Origin: Polaribacter atrinae
GTDB lineage: Bacteria; Bacteroidota; Bacteroidia; Flavobacteriales; Flavobacteriaceae
NCBI RefSeq assembly: GCF_038023995.1
Contig: NZ_CP150660.1
Coordinates: 3,222,501 to 3,286,500 of the forward strand
DNA: 64,000 nt
Reading direction: 5' to 3'
Of this stretch, positions 53,737-62,411 are shown in pieces. Position numbers and translations under genes: made by a program. The notes beneath the pieces were generated by a model. The model was not told the origin of the DNA and searched no databases. It saw only the letters and a list, made by a program, of their open reading frames with translations. Numbering within the stretch: the stretch's first letter is position 1; each line of letters opens with the position of its first letter.

Positions 53737-53840
53737 TATGGTTTACATTTCTAATTTAAAGGTGCTAAAAATAACAGGTTTTACTTCGTGCAAAGTTCCG
53801 TCTTTTTATGAAAGAATAAAGCCAAATTAAAACAAAATAT

Positions 53841-55820
53841 TTATTCTTCAAACAAAATCATCATAGAAATTCCTGGTACAGATACATTGCCTTTAACTTC
53901 TTGCTTTCCTTCAAAATCAAAAGAATCGTTTATAACAGCAACTCTATAAGTTTGGTCTAATTGGTAATTTATAATTTTATTTTGGCTATTAAAAATAACT
54001 AGTATTTTAGACCAAGAATCCTTATTGGCATTATTTTTAAGTTGATAAGAAACGAGGCTATGATCTATTTTTTTAAACTCTAAGTTTTCTTGCACTTCTT
54101 TAGCCGTTGTCATGCGAAATGCAGGATGTTTTTTTCTTAATTTGATAAGGTTTTTATAATAAGCTAAAACGTCGCTATTTTTCACTTTTAAATTCCAATC
54201 TATTTCATTTATTTTATCTGGTGATTTATAAGAATTATGATCTCCTTTTTTGGTACTCATTATTTCTGAACCTTCATGTAAAAAGGGAGTTCCTTGTGAG
54301 GTTGTAACAATAGCAGTTGCCAATTTATGCATTGCTTTTATATCCTTTAAAGATGCATCTGGTCTAGATATTTTTAATTTATCGAATAAGGTGTAATTGT
54401 CGTGACAAGAAACGTAATTGATAGCTTGCCAAGGTTGCAGTGCCCAAGGAAAATCTGTATGATTTATATACATGTAATTTACTTGAGGGTGTTGTATAAC
54501 TCCAACAATTCCACATTTTAGAGATTCTTCTTTAAATTTAGCACCACTAACAAAGCCAGTACTTCTATCATCAAAGGTGCTTCCTTTTATGGCATCTCTA
54601 ATTTCATCAGAAAAAGCGGCAATTTTGGGCATTTGTGGAATGTGTTTTTTTAAAGCCCTTTTCTGTTCTGGTAACGGTGAGTCTCCACCTGTCCAACCTT
54701 CTCCATAAATAAGTGCACTTGGGTTTATTTTGGTAATTTCATCGGCAATTAGGTTCATTGTTTCAACATCATGAATGGCCATTAAATCGAAACGAAAACC
54801 ATCTAAATGATATTCTTCGGTCCAATATTTAACAGATTCCAAAATAAATTTTTGTGTCATTTTTCTTTCTGATGACGTTTCATTCCCACAACCCGATGCG
54901 TTAGAATAACTACCATCGTTGTTAAAACGATAATAATACTTGGGAGTTTCTAAATTAAAATTTGAGTTTTCTATAACTCCAGTGTGGTTGTACACAACAT
55001 CTAGAATAACACCAATTCCCGCATTATGAAATGCTTGTATCATTTTTTTAAATTCCGGAATTCTTACTTCTGCTTTAAAAGGATCTGTAGAAAAAGAGCC
55101 TTCTGGAACATTGTAATTTTGAGGGTCGTATCCCCAATTAAATTGTGGCACCTCTAAATGAGTTTCATCAATAGAATATTGATCGAATGTTGGCAATAGG
55201 TGAACATGTGTGATTCCTAATTCTTTAATATGGTCGATTGCTGTAGCTACATTAAGTGTGCTTTTAACGCCTTTTTCTATCAAACCTAAATATTTACCAG
55301 GATACGAAGAGTTCGCCTCTGTTTGAATGGTAATATTGCGAATATGCAATTCGTAAATAATAGCCGAATTAGGTGATTTTAATTGCACATATGTATCTTG
55401 TTCCCAATTTTTAGGATTAATGGCATCCATATTTAAAACCATAGCTCTTTCTCCATTTACGCCTACAGCTTTTGCATAAATACCTGGGGTTTCTGACAAC
55501 CAATTTTCATTAATAAAGGTTTGATACGTATAATAGGTTCCGTCTAAATCTCCTTCAATTGTTTTTAGCCAAAGTCCATTTTCTTCAGGTACTAAATTAA
55601 AAGTAGCAAAGACTTCAGAGTCATTTCCTGTTTTATAGAAATTTAATTTTACAGCGGTGGCGGTAGGAGACCATATTTTAAAAGTAGTTTTTTCTTTAGA
55701 GTAGTCTAACCAAAGGCTTTTATCTGTTGTTGGGTATTCTTCAAAAGAAGAAAAATTGTGTTTATTCTGTTCCATCTCATCCTTATTGAAAGTACAAGAA
55801 AGTTCTTCTTTTTTATTCAC
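53841..55820 (-). CDS. pulA: Type I pullulanase (GH13)
   Basis: 659 residues. An N-terminal CBM48-like domain (TTFKIWSPTATAVKLNFY, about 40-140) leads to a GH13 barrel: DVVYNHTGVIEN, GFRFDLMAIHD (nucleophile Asp), IYGEGWTGG (acid/base Glu) and YVSCHDNYTLFDK (transition-state Asp). YNWGYDP-like NWGYDPQNYN is the type I pullulanase signature. It cuts alpha-1,6 branches of glycogen or pullulan. No signal peptide is seen, so it probably acts in the cytoplasm on stored or imported glucans. It follows the glutaminase gene at 61 bp. Confidence 0.93.
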   Translation of the reverse strand: MNKKEELSCTFNKDEMEQNKHNFSSFEEYPTTDKSLWLDYSKEKTTFKIWSPTATAVKLNFYKTGNDSEVFATFNLVPEENGLWLKTIEGDLDGTYYTYQTFINENWLSETPGIYAKAVGVNGERAMVLNMDAINPKNWEQDTYVQLKSPNSAIIYELHIRNITIQTEANSSYPGKYLGLIEKGVKSTLNVATAIDHIKELGITHVHLLPTFDQYSIDETHLEVPQFNWGYDPQNYNVPEGSFSTDPFKAEVRIPEFKKMIQAFHNAGIGVILDVVYNHTGVIENSNFNLETPKYYYRFNNDGSYSNASGCGNETSSERKMTQKFILESVKYWTEEYHLDGFRFDLMAIHDVETMNLIADEITKINPSALIYGEGWTGGDSPLPEQKRALKKHIPQMPKIAAFSDEIRDAIKGSTFDDRSTGFVSGAKFKEESLKCGIVGVIQHPQVNYMYINHTDFPWALQPWQAINYVSCHDNYTLFDKLKISRPDASLKDIKAMHKLATAIVTTSQGTPFLHEGSEIMSTKKGDHNSYKSPDKINEIDWNLKVKNSDVLAYYKNLIKLRKKHPAFRMTTAKEVQENLEFKKIDHSLVSYQLKNNANKDSWSKILVIFNSQNKIINYQLDQTYRVAVINDSFDFEGKQEVKGNVSVPGISMMILFEE

Positions 55821-55881
55821 ATATCCAATGTAATTCTTGAATATATTTTGAGTTTTTATTGCGCTGTTATTTGTCTATTTT

Positions 55882-56799
55882 CTAAAAAATAGAAGAAGTA
55901 GTTTTTGAAGTAAATTTTTCTAAAAACAACATTCCTTTATAAGAATTCCCTTTAACGTTTAACTTCGGACTCCAAACAGCAATGCAGTATTTATCTGGGA
56001 GAATGGCAACAATTCCGCCTCCAACACCACTTTTACCGGGTAATCCAACACGAAAAGCAAACTCGCCAGATTCATCATAAAAACCGCAAGTAAGCATAAT
56101 GGCATTAATTCTTTTTGTTTGACTTTCTGTAATTACTCTTTCTCCTTTTTGTGTTGTAAAATTATCAATCGTTAGAAATAAAAATATTTTTGAAAGTTCT
56201 TTACAAGTCATTTCTAAAGAACACATGTAAAAGTAAAAATCTAAGACTACATCTACATCGTTTTTAATGTTTCCAAAAGATTTTATAAAATTACAAAGCG
56301 CCACATTTCTATATCCAGAAGCTTTTTCAGATTGTGCTACTTTTTCGTTGTATTGTAAAGTTGGAATGTTAGAAATTTCTTTACAGAAGTCTAAGAAGTC
56401 TTCTTTTGGATTTTTAAGGTGGCTTACCAATACATCGCAAATTACAATTGCACCAGCATTGATAAAAGGGTTTCTTGGCTTGCCTAAATCTGCTTCTAAT
56501 TGCAATAAAGAATTAAACGGGTTTCCAGAAGGTTCTACATCTACTCGGTCCCATATTTTTACACCTTCAAATTTATAGGCTAAGGTTAATGAAAGAATTT
56601 TAGTAATACTTTGTACCGAAAACTTTTTATCAAAATCGCCAACACCAAAAGATTCTTTATCAATAGTTGTAATATTTATACCAAAATTTTCAGGATCTAC
56701 AAAGGCCAATTCAGGAATGTAATTGGCTACTTTACCACTTTGAGGCATGTTTTTTACTTCTAAATAAACGTCCTCAATTATTTTTTGATACTTCTCCAT
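55882..56799 (-). CDS. glsA: Glutaminase A
   Basis: 305 residues, standard for serine-dependent glutaminases. The catalytic Ser and Lys are in FSVQSITKILSL (SxxK); other family motifs are GNPFNSLLQLE, RNPFINAGAI, and GLPGKSGVGGGIVA near the end. It converts glutamine to glutamate and ammonia, which may help acid resistance or nitrogen supply. A terminator hairpin (56872-56907) separates it from lysS upstream. Confidence 0.95.
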   Translation of the reverse strand: MEKYQKIIEDVYLEVKNMPQSGKVANYIPELAFVDPENFGINITTIDKESFGVGDFDKKFSVQSITKILSLTLAYKFEGVKIWDRVDVEPSGNPFNSLLQLEADLGKPRNPFINAGAIVICDVLVSHLKNPKEDFLDFCKEISNIPTLQYNEKVAQSEKASGYRNVALCNFIKSFGNIKNDVDVVLDFYFYMCSLEMTCKELSKIFLFLTIDNFTTQKGERVITESQTKRINAIMLTCGFYDESGEFAFRVGLPGKSGVGGGIVAILPDKYCIAVWSPKLNVKGNSYKGMLFLEKFTSKTTSSIF

Positions 56800-56871
56800 T
56801 TTTTATTGATGTTCTTAGTCATCACAAACCTATTCTAAAATTAGGTAAGAAACAACATAAAAAAGAAATCA

Positions 56872-56907
56872 AAAAAAAGGAACTACATTGCTGTAATTCC
56901 TTTTTTT
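56872..56907 (-). terminator. Terminator between lysS and glsA
   Basis: An A-run with GGAA-CTACA opposite TGTAATTCC with a T-run; the stem has a mismatch. It lies about 70 bp after the lysS stop, with a dispersed repeat between. Confidence 0.6.
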
Positions 56908-56916
56908 AATATTTTT

Positions 56917-56959
56917 ATGAGATTCCTCAATCGCTTAAAAAAGCTCATTTCGGAATGAC
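56917..56959. repeat. Dispersed GTCATT-type repeat arm
   Basis: On the minus strand it reads GTCATTCCGAAATGAGC, then AGCGATTGAGGAATCTCAT. It matches the arm at 13009-13040 and the right arm at 60601-60643. Confidence 0.7.
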
Positions 56960-56976
56960 AATTCGTAATAATATTG

Positions 56977-58671
56977 TTACACAAGCTCAACAAACAAACC
57001 TTCGTCTGTTTTAGTAACCTTTGCAACTTTATGTTTTGTTAAACCTTTAATGGTTTTATCCCATTTCTTGTTAGACAAACCAGACTTTACTTTTAAGTCG
57101 TTTAAATCTATTTTTTCTGCTTTGGTAACAATTGCCAAAACAGCTTTTTCATCATCATTCAATTCTACTGCAGCTGCTTTTTTCTCTGGTCTCATTTGAG
57201 GAAAGAATAAAACTTCTTGTATAGATTGGTTGTTTGTTAAGAACATAATTAAACGGTCCATTCCAATTCCCATTCCAGACGTTGGTGGCATTCCGTATTC
57301 TAAAGCTCTTAAGAAATCTTCATCAATAAATTCAGTTGCCTCATCATCACCTTTCTGCGCCAATTTAAGCTGGTGTTCAAAACGCTCACGCTGGTCAATT
57401 GGGTCATTTAATTCAGAATAGGCATTTGCAATTTCTTTACCACAAACCATTAACTCAAAACGCTCTGTTAATTCAGGGTTGTCTCTGTGCTCTTTACAAA
57501 GCGGAGACATTTCTTTAGGATAATCAGTAATAAAAGTTGGCTGAATGTAGTTTCCTTCACATTTTTCACCAAAAATTTCATCAATTAACTTTCCTTTCCC
57601 CATAGTTTCATCCACAGGAATATTCATGCCTTTTGCAGCTTCTCTAATTTCAGCTTCTGTTTTACCAGTAATATCAAAACCAGTAAAATTTTTAATAGAA
57701 TCTGCCATTGTTACTCTTGCGTATGGAGCTTTAAAGTCTATTTTGTGTTCACCAAAAGTAGCTTCCGAAGTTCCGTTTACAGCAATTGCACAATGCTCTA
57801 GAAGTTGCTCTGCAAAATCCATCATCCAATTGTAATCTTTGTAAGACACATAGATTTCCATGGCTGTAAATTCTGGGTTATGAGTTCTGTCCATTCCTTC
57901 ATTTCTAAAGTTTTTAGAGAATTCATAAACACCATCAAAACCACCAACAATTAGTCTTTTAAGATACAATTCATTAGCAATTCTCATATATAGTGGAATG
58001 TCTAATGAGTTATGATGCGTTATAAAAGGTCTTGCTGCTGCACCTCCAGGAATTGGTTGTAAAACCGGAGTTTCAACTTCAAAATAACCAGCATCATTAA
58101 AGAAAGAACGCATTGCGTTAAACAATTTTGTTCTTTTTATAAACACCTCTTTTACGTGTGGGTTTACTACTAAATCTGCATAACGTTGTCTGTAACGTAA
58201 TTCAGGATCTGTAAAAGCATCATAAGTAACACCGTCTTTTACTTTTGGTAAAGGCAATGGTTTTAAAGACTTGCTTAACAATGTAAAGTTTTTAACACGC
58301 ACTGTTTTTTCTCCCACTTTAGTGGTAAACAATTCACCTTCTATACCAACGAAATCTCCTAAATCTAGTAATTTTTTAAAAACATCATTATACAATGTTT
58401 TATCCTCACCAGTACAAATTTCATCACGGTTAAAATACACTTGTATTCTACCTTCTCCATCTTGCAGTTGTGCAAAAGAAGCTTTTCCTTGTATGTTAAT
58501 AGACATTAGTCTACCAGCAATAATTACCTTTTTTCCTTCAGCATAATCTTGCTTTATCTTTGCCGAATTTGAATCTATTGGATATAAATCTGCAGGATAA
58601 GGATTGATGCCTAAAGCGCGTAATTTTACGAGCTTTTCTCTACGTACAACTTCTTGTTCTGATAATTGCAT
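56977..58671 (-). CDS. lysS: Lysyl-tRNA synthetase (class II) with C-terminal extension
   Basis: 564 residues, about 65 more than E. coli LysS. An N-terminal OB-fold (GRLMSINIQGKASFAQLQD) binds the anticodon; the class II core has motif 1 around FFNDAGYFEVETPVLQ, motif 2 in FRNEGMDRTHNPEFT and motif 3 in GMGIGMDRLIMFLT. After the normal end (FFPQMRPE) comes a basic extension of about 65 residues (KVKSGLSNKKWDKTIKGLTKHK), predicted helical and seen in other Bacteroidota enzymes. It charges tRNA-Lys. Confidence 0.96.
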   Translation of the reverse strand: MQLSEQEVVRREKLVKLRALGINPYPADLYPIDSNSAKIKQDYAEGKKVIIAGRLMSINIQGKASFAQLQDGEGRIQVYFNRDEICTGEDKTLYNDVFKKLLDLGDFVGIEGELFTTKVGEKTVRVKNFTLLSKSLKPLPLPKVKDGVTYDAFTDPELRYRQRYADLVVNPHVKEVFIKRTKLFNAMRSFFNDAGYFEVETPVLQPIPGGAAARPFITHHNSLDIPLYMRIANELYLKRLIVGGFDGVYEFSKNFRNEGMDRTHNPEFTAMEIYVSYKDYNWMMDFAEQLLEHCAIAVNGTSEATFGEHKIDFKAPYARVTMADSIKNFTGFDITGKTEAEIREAAKGMNIPVDETMGKGKLIDEIFGEKCEGNYIQPTFITDYPKEMSPLCKEHRDNPELTERFELMVCGKEIANAYSELNDPIDQRERFEHQLKLAQKGDDEATEFIDEDFLRALEYGMPPTSGMGIGMDRLIMFLTNNQSIQEVLFFPQMRPEKKAAAVELNDDEKAVLAIVTKAEKIDLNDLKVKSGLSNKKWDKTIKGLTKHKVAKVTKTDEGLFVELV

Positions 58672-58767
58672 TTGCTGTTTAGTTTTCTAATGTTTATTTA
58701 AGAATGCAAAGATACAATCAAATGAATTAATAGACAATTGAGAATAAAATAAAAAACAACTTCTTTA

Positions 58768-58798
58768 TTTGAGAATATTAAAAAACATCGTATATTTG
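58768..58798 (+). promoter_or_regulatory. Complete Bacteroidota promoter (TTTG-N19-TATATTTG)
   Basis: TTTG at 58768-58771 and TATATTTG at 58791-58798, separated by 19 bp, match the Bacteroidota -33/-7 consensus exactly. Transcription should start about 58802-58804. Confidence 0.75.
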
Positions 58799-58799
58799 T

Positions 58800-58910
58800 C
58801 GGCTGCTTTTTGTTAGGGCAGCATTAGTTGTGTTGTTTTGGCGCTTTAGTAAAAGCGTCGTGGTTTTGTTAACCAATGGAAAGCTTCCCTGAAACGGGAC
58901 GCTTTTTTTT
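58800..58910 (+). ncRNA. Orphan structured RNA of about 108 nt, unassigned
   Basis: It follows the promoter at 58768-58798 and ends in GGGACGC plus eight T (58903-58910). It has no open frame and no downstream gene on its strand for over 1 kb, so it is not a leader. Predicted helices: GCTGC/GCAGC near the 5' end; GGCGCTTT/AAAGCGTC; TGGTT/AACCA; and TCCC/GGGA. AAAAGCGTC can pair either with the upstream GGCGCTTT or with the terminal GACGCTTTT, giving two exclusive folds. It does not contain the SRP RNA core, and I do not recognise it as tmRNA, 6S or a known riboswitch. Confidence 0.65.
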
Positions 58911-59102
58911 ATGCCTTTTTGTGAACAGAAATCACGTTTGTTTTTGTATAATGTGCCAATTTCTCTTTTAAACGCTGTGTCTTTTAGTAGCTATTTCCAG
59001 CTTGGAATTTATCTTTAGCGAAGTAGAAAGGCTATACCTTTTATGCTCTCATTATAAAGTTTACTTTTTTGTAAACTGTGGTAATCTCTTTTTGATTAGC
59101 AG

Positions 59103-59127
59103 ATTGCTTCGTGCCTCGCAATGACAA
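59103..59127. repeat. Dispersed GTCATT-type repeat arm
   Basis: AGATTGCTTCGTGCCTCGCAATGAC; it resembles the right arm at 59335-59366. Confidence 0.5.
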
Positions 59128-59277
59128 TTTTAAAAAAGGCATAAAAAGGAAGCCACTTATAATGCGAAGCATTTAACGATTCCAAAAAATATTAAATTGT
59201 AGTTAATCTGGGCTAGAGTTGTTTGCAGACTTATATCAATCTTTTAATTATATGTAATAATAGATAAGTAATTGTCT

Positions 59278-59366
59278 CGTCATTGCTAAGAATGAAGCAA
59301 TCTCTAAATATAGAAAACGTAAGTTTTAATAAACAGATTACTTCGTCGTTCTTACTCGTAATGACG
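59278..59366. repeat. Dispersed GTCATT-type palindromic repeat
   Basis: Left arm CGTCATTGCTAAGAATGAAG-CAATCT (59278-59303) and right arm AGATTACTTCGTCGTTCTTA-CTCGTAATGACG (59335-59366) are inverted around a 31-bp centre. It lies 35 bp downstream of the DUF456 gene and may act as its terminator. Confidence 0.65.
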
Positions 59367-59400
59367 CTTCTCATGATTTGTTGAGAATAAAAAATAGTAT

Positions 59401-59901
59401 TTAAAAAAAGCTTCCTTTAAATTCCCAAAACTGAATTATAAATAACACAAAATAGATGGCTGCAATAGAAAACTTAATAGTTGCAGAAGCTAAAAAACCA
59501 AGAAACGCTCCAAAAGAAGCTTTTAAAGCTCGGTTTGTGTCTTTGCTATCATAAAGTAATTCCCCTATAAAAGCACCCAAGAAAGCACCAATTAACATTC
59601 CGAATGGAATAGGGGTGAACAAACCGATAAATAAACCAATTGTAGTACCGTAAACTCCATATTTTGTGCCGCCAAAACGTTTTGTACCCATGCCAGGTAT
59701 AAAGTAATCGAGAATCCAAATTAGAATCGCTACTGCTAAAGTAATTCCTAAAAAAGTCCAATCCATCGGAATTATTTTAGTGAAATGTAATAAAAGTAAA
59801 CCCAACCAACTTGTTAAAGGTCCTGGTAAAATGGGCAAAAAAGCGCCAATAATGCCTAAGCAGACGAAAAGGAATCCTAATAGTAATAAAAATATATCCA
59901 T
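59401..59901 (-). CDS. DUF456 family membrane protein
   Basis: 166 residues with about five membrane helices and glycine-rich loops: FVCLGIIGAFLPILPGPL at the start, IPMDWTFLGITLAVAIL, FGGTKYGVYGTTIGLFIGLF, FGMLIGAFLGAFIGELL and a last helix. GTKRFGGTKYG-type segments are usual in DUF456. Function unknown. It is divergent from blaI, with the BlaI operators in between, so it could be affected by BlaI. Confidence 0.85.
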   Translation of the reverse strand: MDIFLLLLGFLFVCLGIIGAFLPILPGPLTSWLGLLLLHFTKIIPMDWTFLGITLAVAILIWILDYFIPGMGTKRFGGTKYGVYGTTIGLFIGLFTPIPFGMLIGAFLGAFIGELLYDSKDTNRALKASFGAFLGFLASATIKFSIAAIYFVLFIIQFWEFKGSFF

Positions 59902-59997
59902 AAAAATTTTAATAATTATAAAGGTTTAAAGTCAATAGACATCTACAATTTTCTAATTATAAGACGATTATACTAAAGTTATGTTACAAATATTATT

Positions 59998-60062
59998 AAC
60001 TAAAAAATTAGTTTAAACTAAATATTTAGTTATATTTGCATTGTTGAACTAAAAAATTAGTT
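59998..60062 (+). promoter_or_regulatory. Three palindromic BlaI-type operators around the blaI promoter
   Basis: AACTAAAAAATTAGTT at 59998-60013, AACTAAATATTTAGTT (perfect palindrome) at 60016-60031 and AACTAAAAAATTAGTT at 60047-60062. BlaI/MecI dimers bind palindromes with ACTA/TAGT half-sites, so these are probable self-repression sites. The -7 box TATATTTG at 60031-60038 lies between the second and third, so the second would block the -33 region and the third the transcript start. Confidence 0.85.
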
Positions 60063-60068
60063 ATAATT

Positions 60069-60434
60069 ATGAGCAAACAATTAACAAAAGCAGAAGAGCA
60101 GATTATGCAAATCTTATGGGATTTACAAGAAGCTTCTGTAAAAGAAATAATAGATAAATTACCAGAACCAAAACCTGCATACAATACCGTTTCTACCATT
60201 GTTAGAATTTTAGAAACGAAGGAGTTTGTGGATCATAAACCCGTTGGAAGAGGGTTTTTATATTTTCCGATAATTGAAAAAGAAACGTATAGCAACCAGA
60301 GTTTACACAAATTAATGAATGGTTATTTTGATGGTTCTTTTAAAAGTTTGGTGTCCTTTTTTGTGAAAGAAAATAAAATGGATGTTGCCGAACTAGAATC
60401 TATTTTAAAGGAAGTGAATAAAGGGAAGGAGTAA
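60069..60434 (+). CDS. BlaI/MecI/CopY-family transcriptional repressor
   Basis: 121 residues, the family's usual size. The N-terminal winged helix is clear: LTKAEEQIMQILWDLQEASV, KPAYNTVSTIVRILETKEFVDHKPVG, then YFPIIEKETY. The C-terminal part mediates dimerisation and contains the stretch that M56 proteases or their signals inactivate. Three matching operators lie just upstream, so it represses itself and probably the M56 gene 240 bp downstream. Confidence 0.93.
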   Translation: MSKQLTKAEEQIMQILWDLQEASVKEIIDKLPEPKPAYNTVSTIVRILETKEFVDHKPVGRGFLYFPIIEKETYSNQSLHKLMNGYFDGSFKSLVSFFVKENKMDVAELESILKEVNKGKE

Positions 60435-60496
60435 ACAGTTTTCAGTTGCAGTTGGCAGTCTCAGTTTTCAGTTTTAATTATTATTAAAGTGTAGAT

Positions 60497-60643
60497 GTTA
60501 TTCCGAATGCTACTGAAATTAAAATACTTTTTTAATTGAAAGTATCTAGCGCAGCTAAAGAAGAGGAATCTCTTTCCTATATAGAAGTAGTTTTTTCAAT
60601 ATGAGATTTCTCAATCGTCTAAAAAGACTCATTTCGAAATGAC
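60497..60643. repeat. Large GTCATT-type palindromic repeat
   Basis: A left half starting GTTATTCCGAATGC and ending GAGGAATCTCT (60497-60582) faces the right arm ATGAGATTTCTCAATCGTC-CATTTCGAAATGAC (60601-60643). It lies between blaI and the M56 gene in what should be one transcript, so the RNA could form a hairpin that lowers expression of the M56 gene. Confidence 0.65.
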
Positions 60644-60673
60644 AGTGTGATAATAAAAAAATAAAAAAAAACT

Positions 60674-62224
60674 ATGATCAATTATATTCTACAAGTCATA
60701 TTATTTCAAGTATTGTTTTTGGCTATTTATGATTTCTTTCTAAGTAAAGAAACCTTTTTTACTAAAAACAGATGGTATTTAATTAGTACACCAATTGTAT
60801 CTTTCATTTTACCGTTTATTAAAATTCCTACGTTTCAAAAAGCGGTTCCAAAAGAGTTTATTATCTATTTACCAGAAATTGTTTTATCACCAGAAAAAGT
60901 AATTCAGGATGTTATTCAAGAAACGAGTTTGTATGAATCTATAAATTATGTACAGCTTTTATTTTGGTTTGGATTCAGTCTTTTTTTGATACTTTTTTTA
61001 ATAAAACTGTTTAAAATAACAAACCTAATTAGAAGAAGCGAAGTTGAAAAAAAAGCGAATCATACGTTAGTTTTAATACCGAATCAAACGAAAGCATTTT
61101 CTTTTTTTAACTTTATTTTTTTAGGAAAAGAAATTCCAGAATCTCAACAAGCACAAATTATAGCACACGAATTGGTGCACAGTAATCAAAAGCACTCTTT
61201 AGATTTATTGTTCTTCGAATTTTTAAAAATTATGATGTGGTTTAACCCAATGATTTTTATGTATCAAAAGAGAATAACACTCATTCACGAGTATATTTCT
61301 GACGAAGTAGCTGCAAAGTCTGAAACAAAAGAAATGTATATCAATAACTTATTATCCAACTTTTTTCAAGTTGAAAACATTGCCTTTGTGAACCAATTTT
61401 ATAAAAAAACCTTAATTAAAAAAAGAATTATTATGATGAAAAAGACACAATCAAAAAAAATGAATCAATTAAAGTATTTAGTTTTAATTCCGCTATTGGC
61501 GAGTATGTTATTTTACACTTCTTGTGCAGAAAATGAAGTAAAAGAAGATGTTGTTGCAAAAAAAGAGTTGCAAACTAGATACTTTGAATTGAAGGATGGT
61601 GTAACTGCTACTAAGGGTAAAAATGAAACTTATTTAGATTCTTATTTTGGATCTGGAATTCCTGAAGGAGTAGAAGTTAGTTTGAGTGATCTAACTGTTG
61701 AAGAAAGAGAGGAATATGATGAAATTATGAATAGAATTAATTCTTTAAAAAATGAGAAGTATTCTTCAATGTTTGATATTAAGATTTATAAAAAGAAAAA
61801 TGGAAGAAAAACAATGGCATCAATTGTTGATTATTCTAAGATGAAAAAAGATAGTAATGCTGAATTTGTAGAAACAGAAGATGTTTCATTTATGGTTATA
61901 GATAAAGTACCAACTTTTCCAGGTTGTGAATCTGGAGATAAGAAATGTTTTTCTAAAGAAGTTCAGAAGCATTTTTCTAGAAACTTTAATGCAGATTTAC
62001 CAAATCAATTGGGTTTAGAAGCAGGGAAGAAAAGGATTTTTATAGGTTTTAAAATTGACAAAGAAGGAAATGTAGTAGATGTAAATGCAAGAGCACCGCA
62101 TAAAGATCTTAAGGAAGAAGTTATTGCGGTAATGAATACGTTGCCTAAAATGATTCCTGGTGAACATGATGGTAAAAAAGTTGGTGTAAAATATTCAATT
62201 CCGATTTCAATAATAGTAAATTAA
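60674..62224 (+). CDS. M56-family (BlaR1-like) metalloprotease sensor with TonB-like C-terminal domain
   Basis: 516 residues. Three N-terminal membrane helices (about 3-20, 35-50, 90-115) precede a cytoplasmic zinc protease domain with HELVH (His165-Glu166-His169) and a Glu ligand in EYISDEVAA. A fourth helix ends in FYTSCAEN (Cys284), a lipobox-like site. The periplasmic remainder ends with a TonB C-terminus-like domain (VPTFPGCESGD, IGFKIDKEGNVVDV, YSIPISI). This is the common Bacteroidota arrangement with BlaI: signal reception leads to proteolysis and loss of BlaI repression. The sensor part is not a beta-lactam-binding domain, so the signal is unknown. Confidence 0.9.
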   Translation: MINYILQVILFQVLFLAIYDFFLSKETFFTKNRWYLISTPIVSFILPFIKIPTFQKAVPKEFIIYLPEIVLSPEKVIQDVIQETSLYESINYVQLLFWFGFSLFLILFLIKLFKITNLIRRSEVEKKANHTLVLIPNQTKAFSFFNFIFLGKEIPESQQAQIIAHELVHSNQKHSLDLLFFEFLKIMMWFNPMIFMYQKRITLIHEYISDEVAAKSETKEMYINNLLSNFFQVENIAFVNQFYKKTLIKKRIIMMKKTQSKKMNQLKYLVLIPLLASMLFYTSCAENEVKEDVVAKKELQTRYFELKDGVTATKGKNETYLDSYFGSGIPEGVEVSLSDLTVEEREEYDEIMNRINSLKNEKYSSMFDIKIYKKKNGRKTMASIVDYSKMKKDSNAEFVETEDVSFMVIDKVPTFPGCESGDKKCFSKEVQKHFSRNFNADLPNQLGLEAGKKRIFIGFKIDKEGNVVDVNARAPHKDLKEEVIAVMNTLPKMIPGEHDGKKVGVKYSIPISIIVN

Positions 62225-62272
62225 TACATCTATGAAAAGGAGAAATTAAGTGTATAATTATTTGAAATAGTT

Positions 62273-62300
62273 AAAGTCGAGGTGTAAGCTTCGGCTTTTT
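62273..62300 (+). terminator. Terminator after the M56 gene
   Basis: AAAGTCGA / TCGGCTTT (one G-U pair) with a 10-nt loop, followed by T, about 50 bp past the stop at 62224. Confidence 0.65.
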
Positions 62301-62411
62301 CATTTTTAAATATAAGTTGTTTTTATACCCAAAATTGGCTTTTTTTTAAGGCTTAAAAAGTTTAAAGTACAAGTCAACAAAATTTAGTAAATTCACACTC
62401 TAAATAAAAGT

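Larger units (their letters stand above)
58672..59400. other. Gene-free region of about 730 bp with RNA gene and repeats
   Basis: No protein gene is supported. The first part has a near-consensus promoter and a structured RNA candidate (58800-58910). The remainder holds GTCATT-type repeat arms (59103-59127, 59278-59366) and an inverted pair TATGCCTTTTT (58911-58921) / AAAAAGGCATA (about 59134-59144). Confidence 0.7.

Noticed and set aside
58800..58910. SRP (4.5S) RNA, tmRNA or a riboswitch
   Set aside because: The SRP core (GGAAGCAGCC-type) and tmRNA features are absent, and no gene follows on the same strand that a riboswitch could control.
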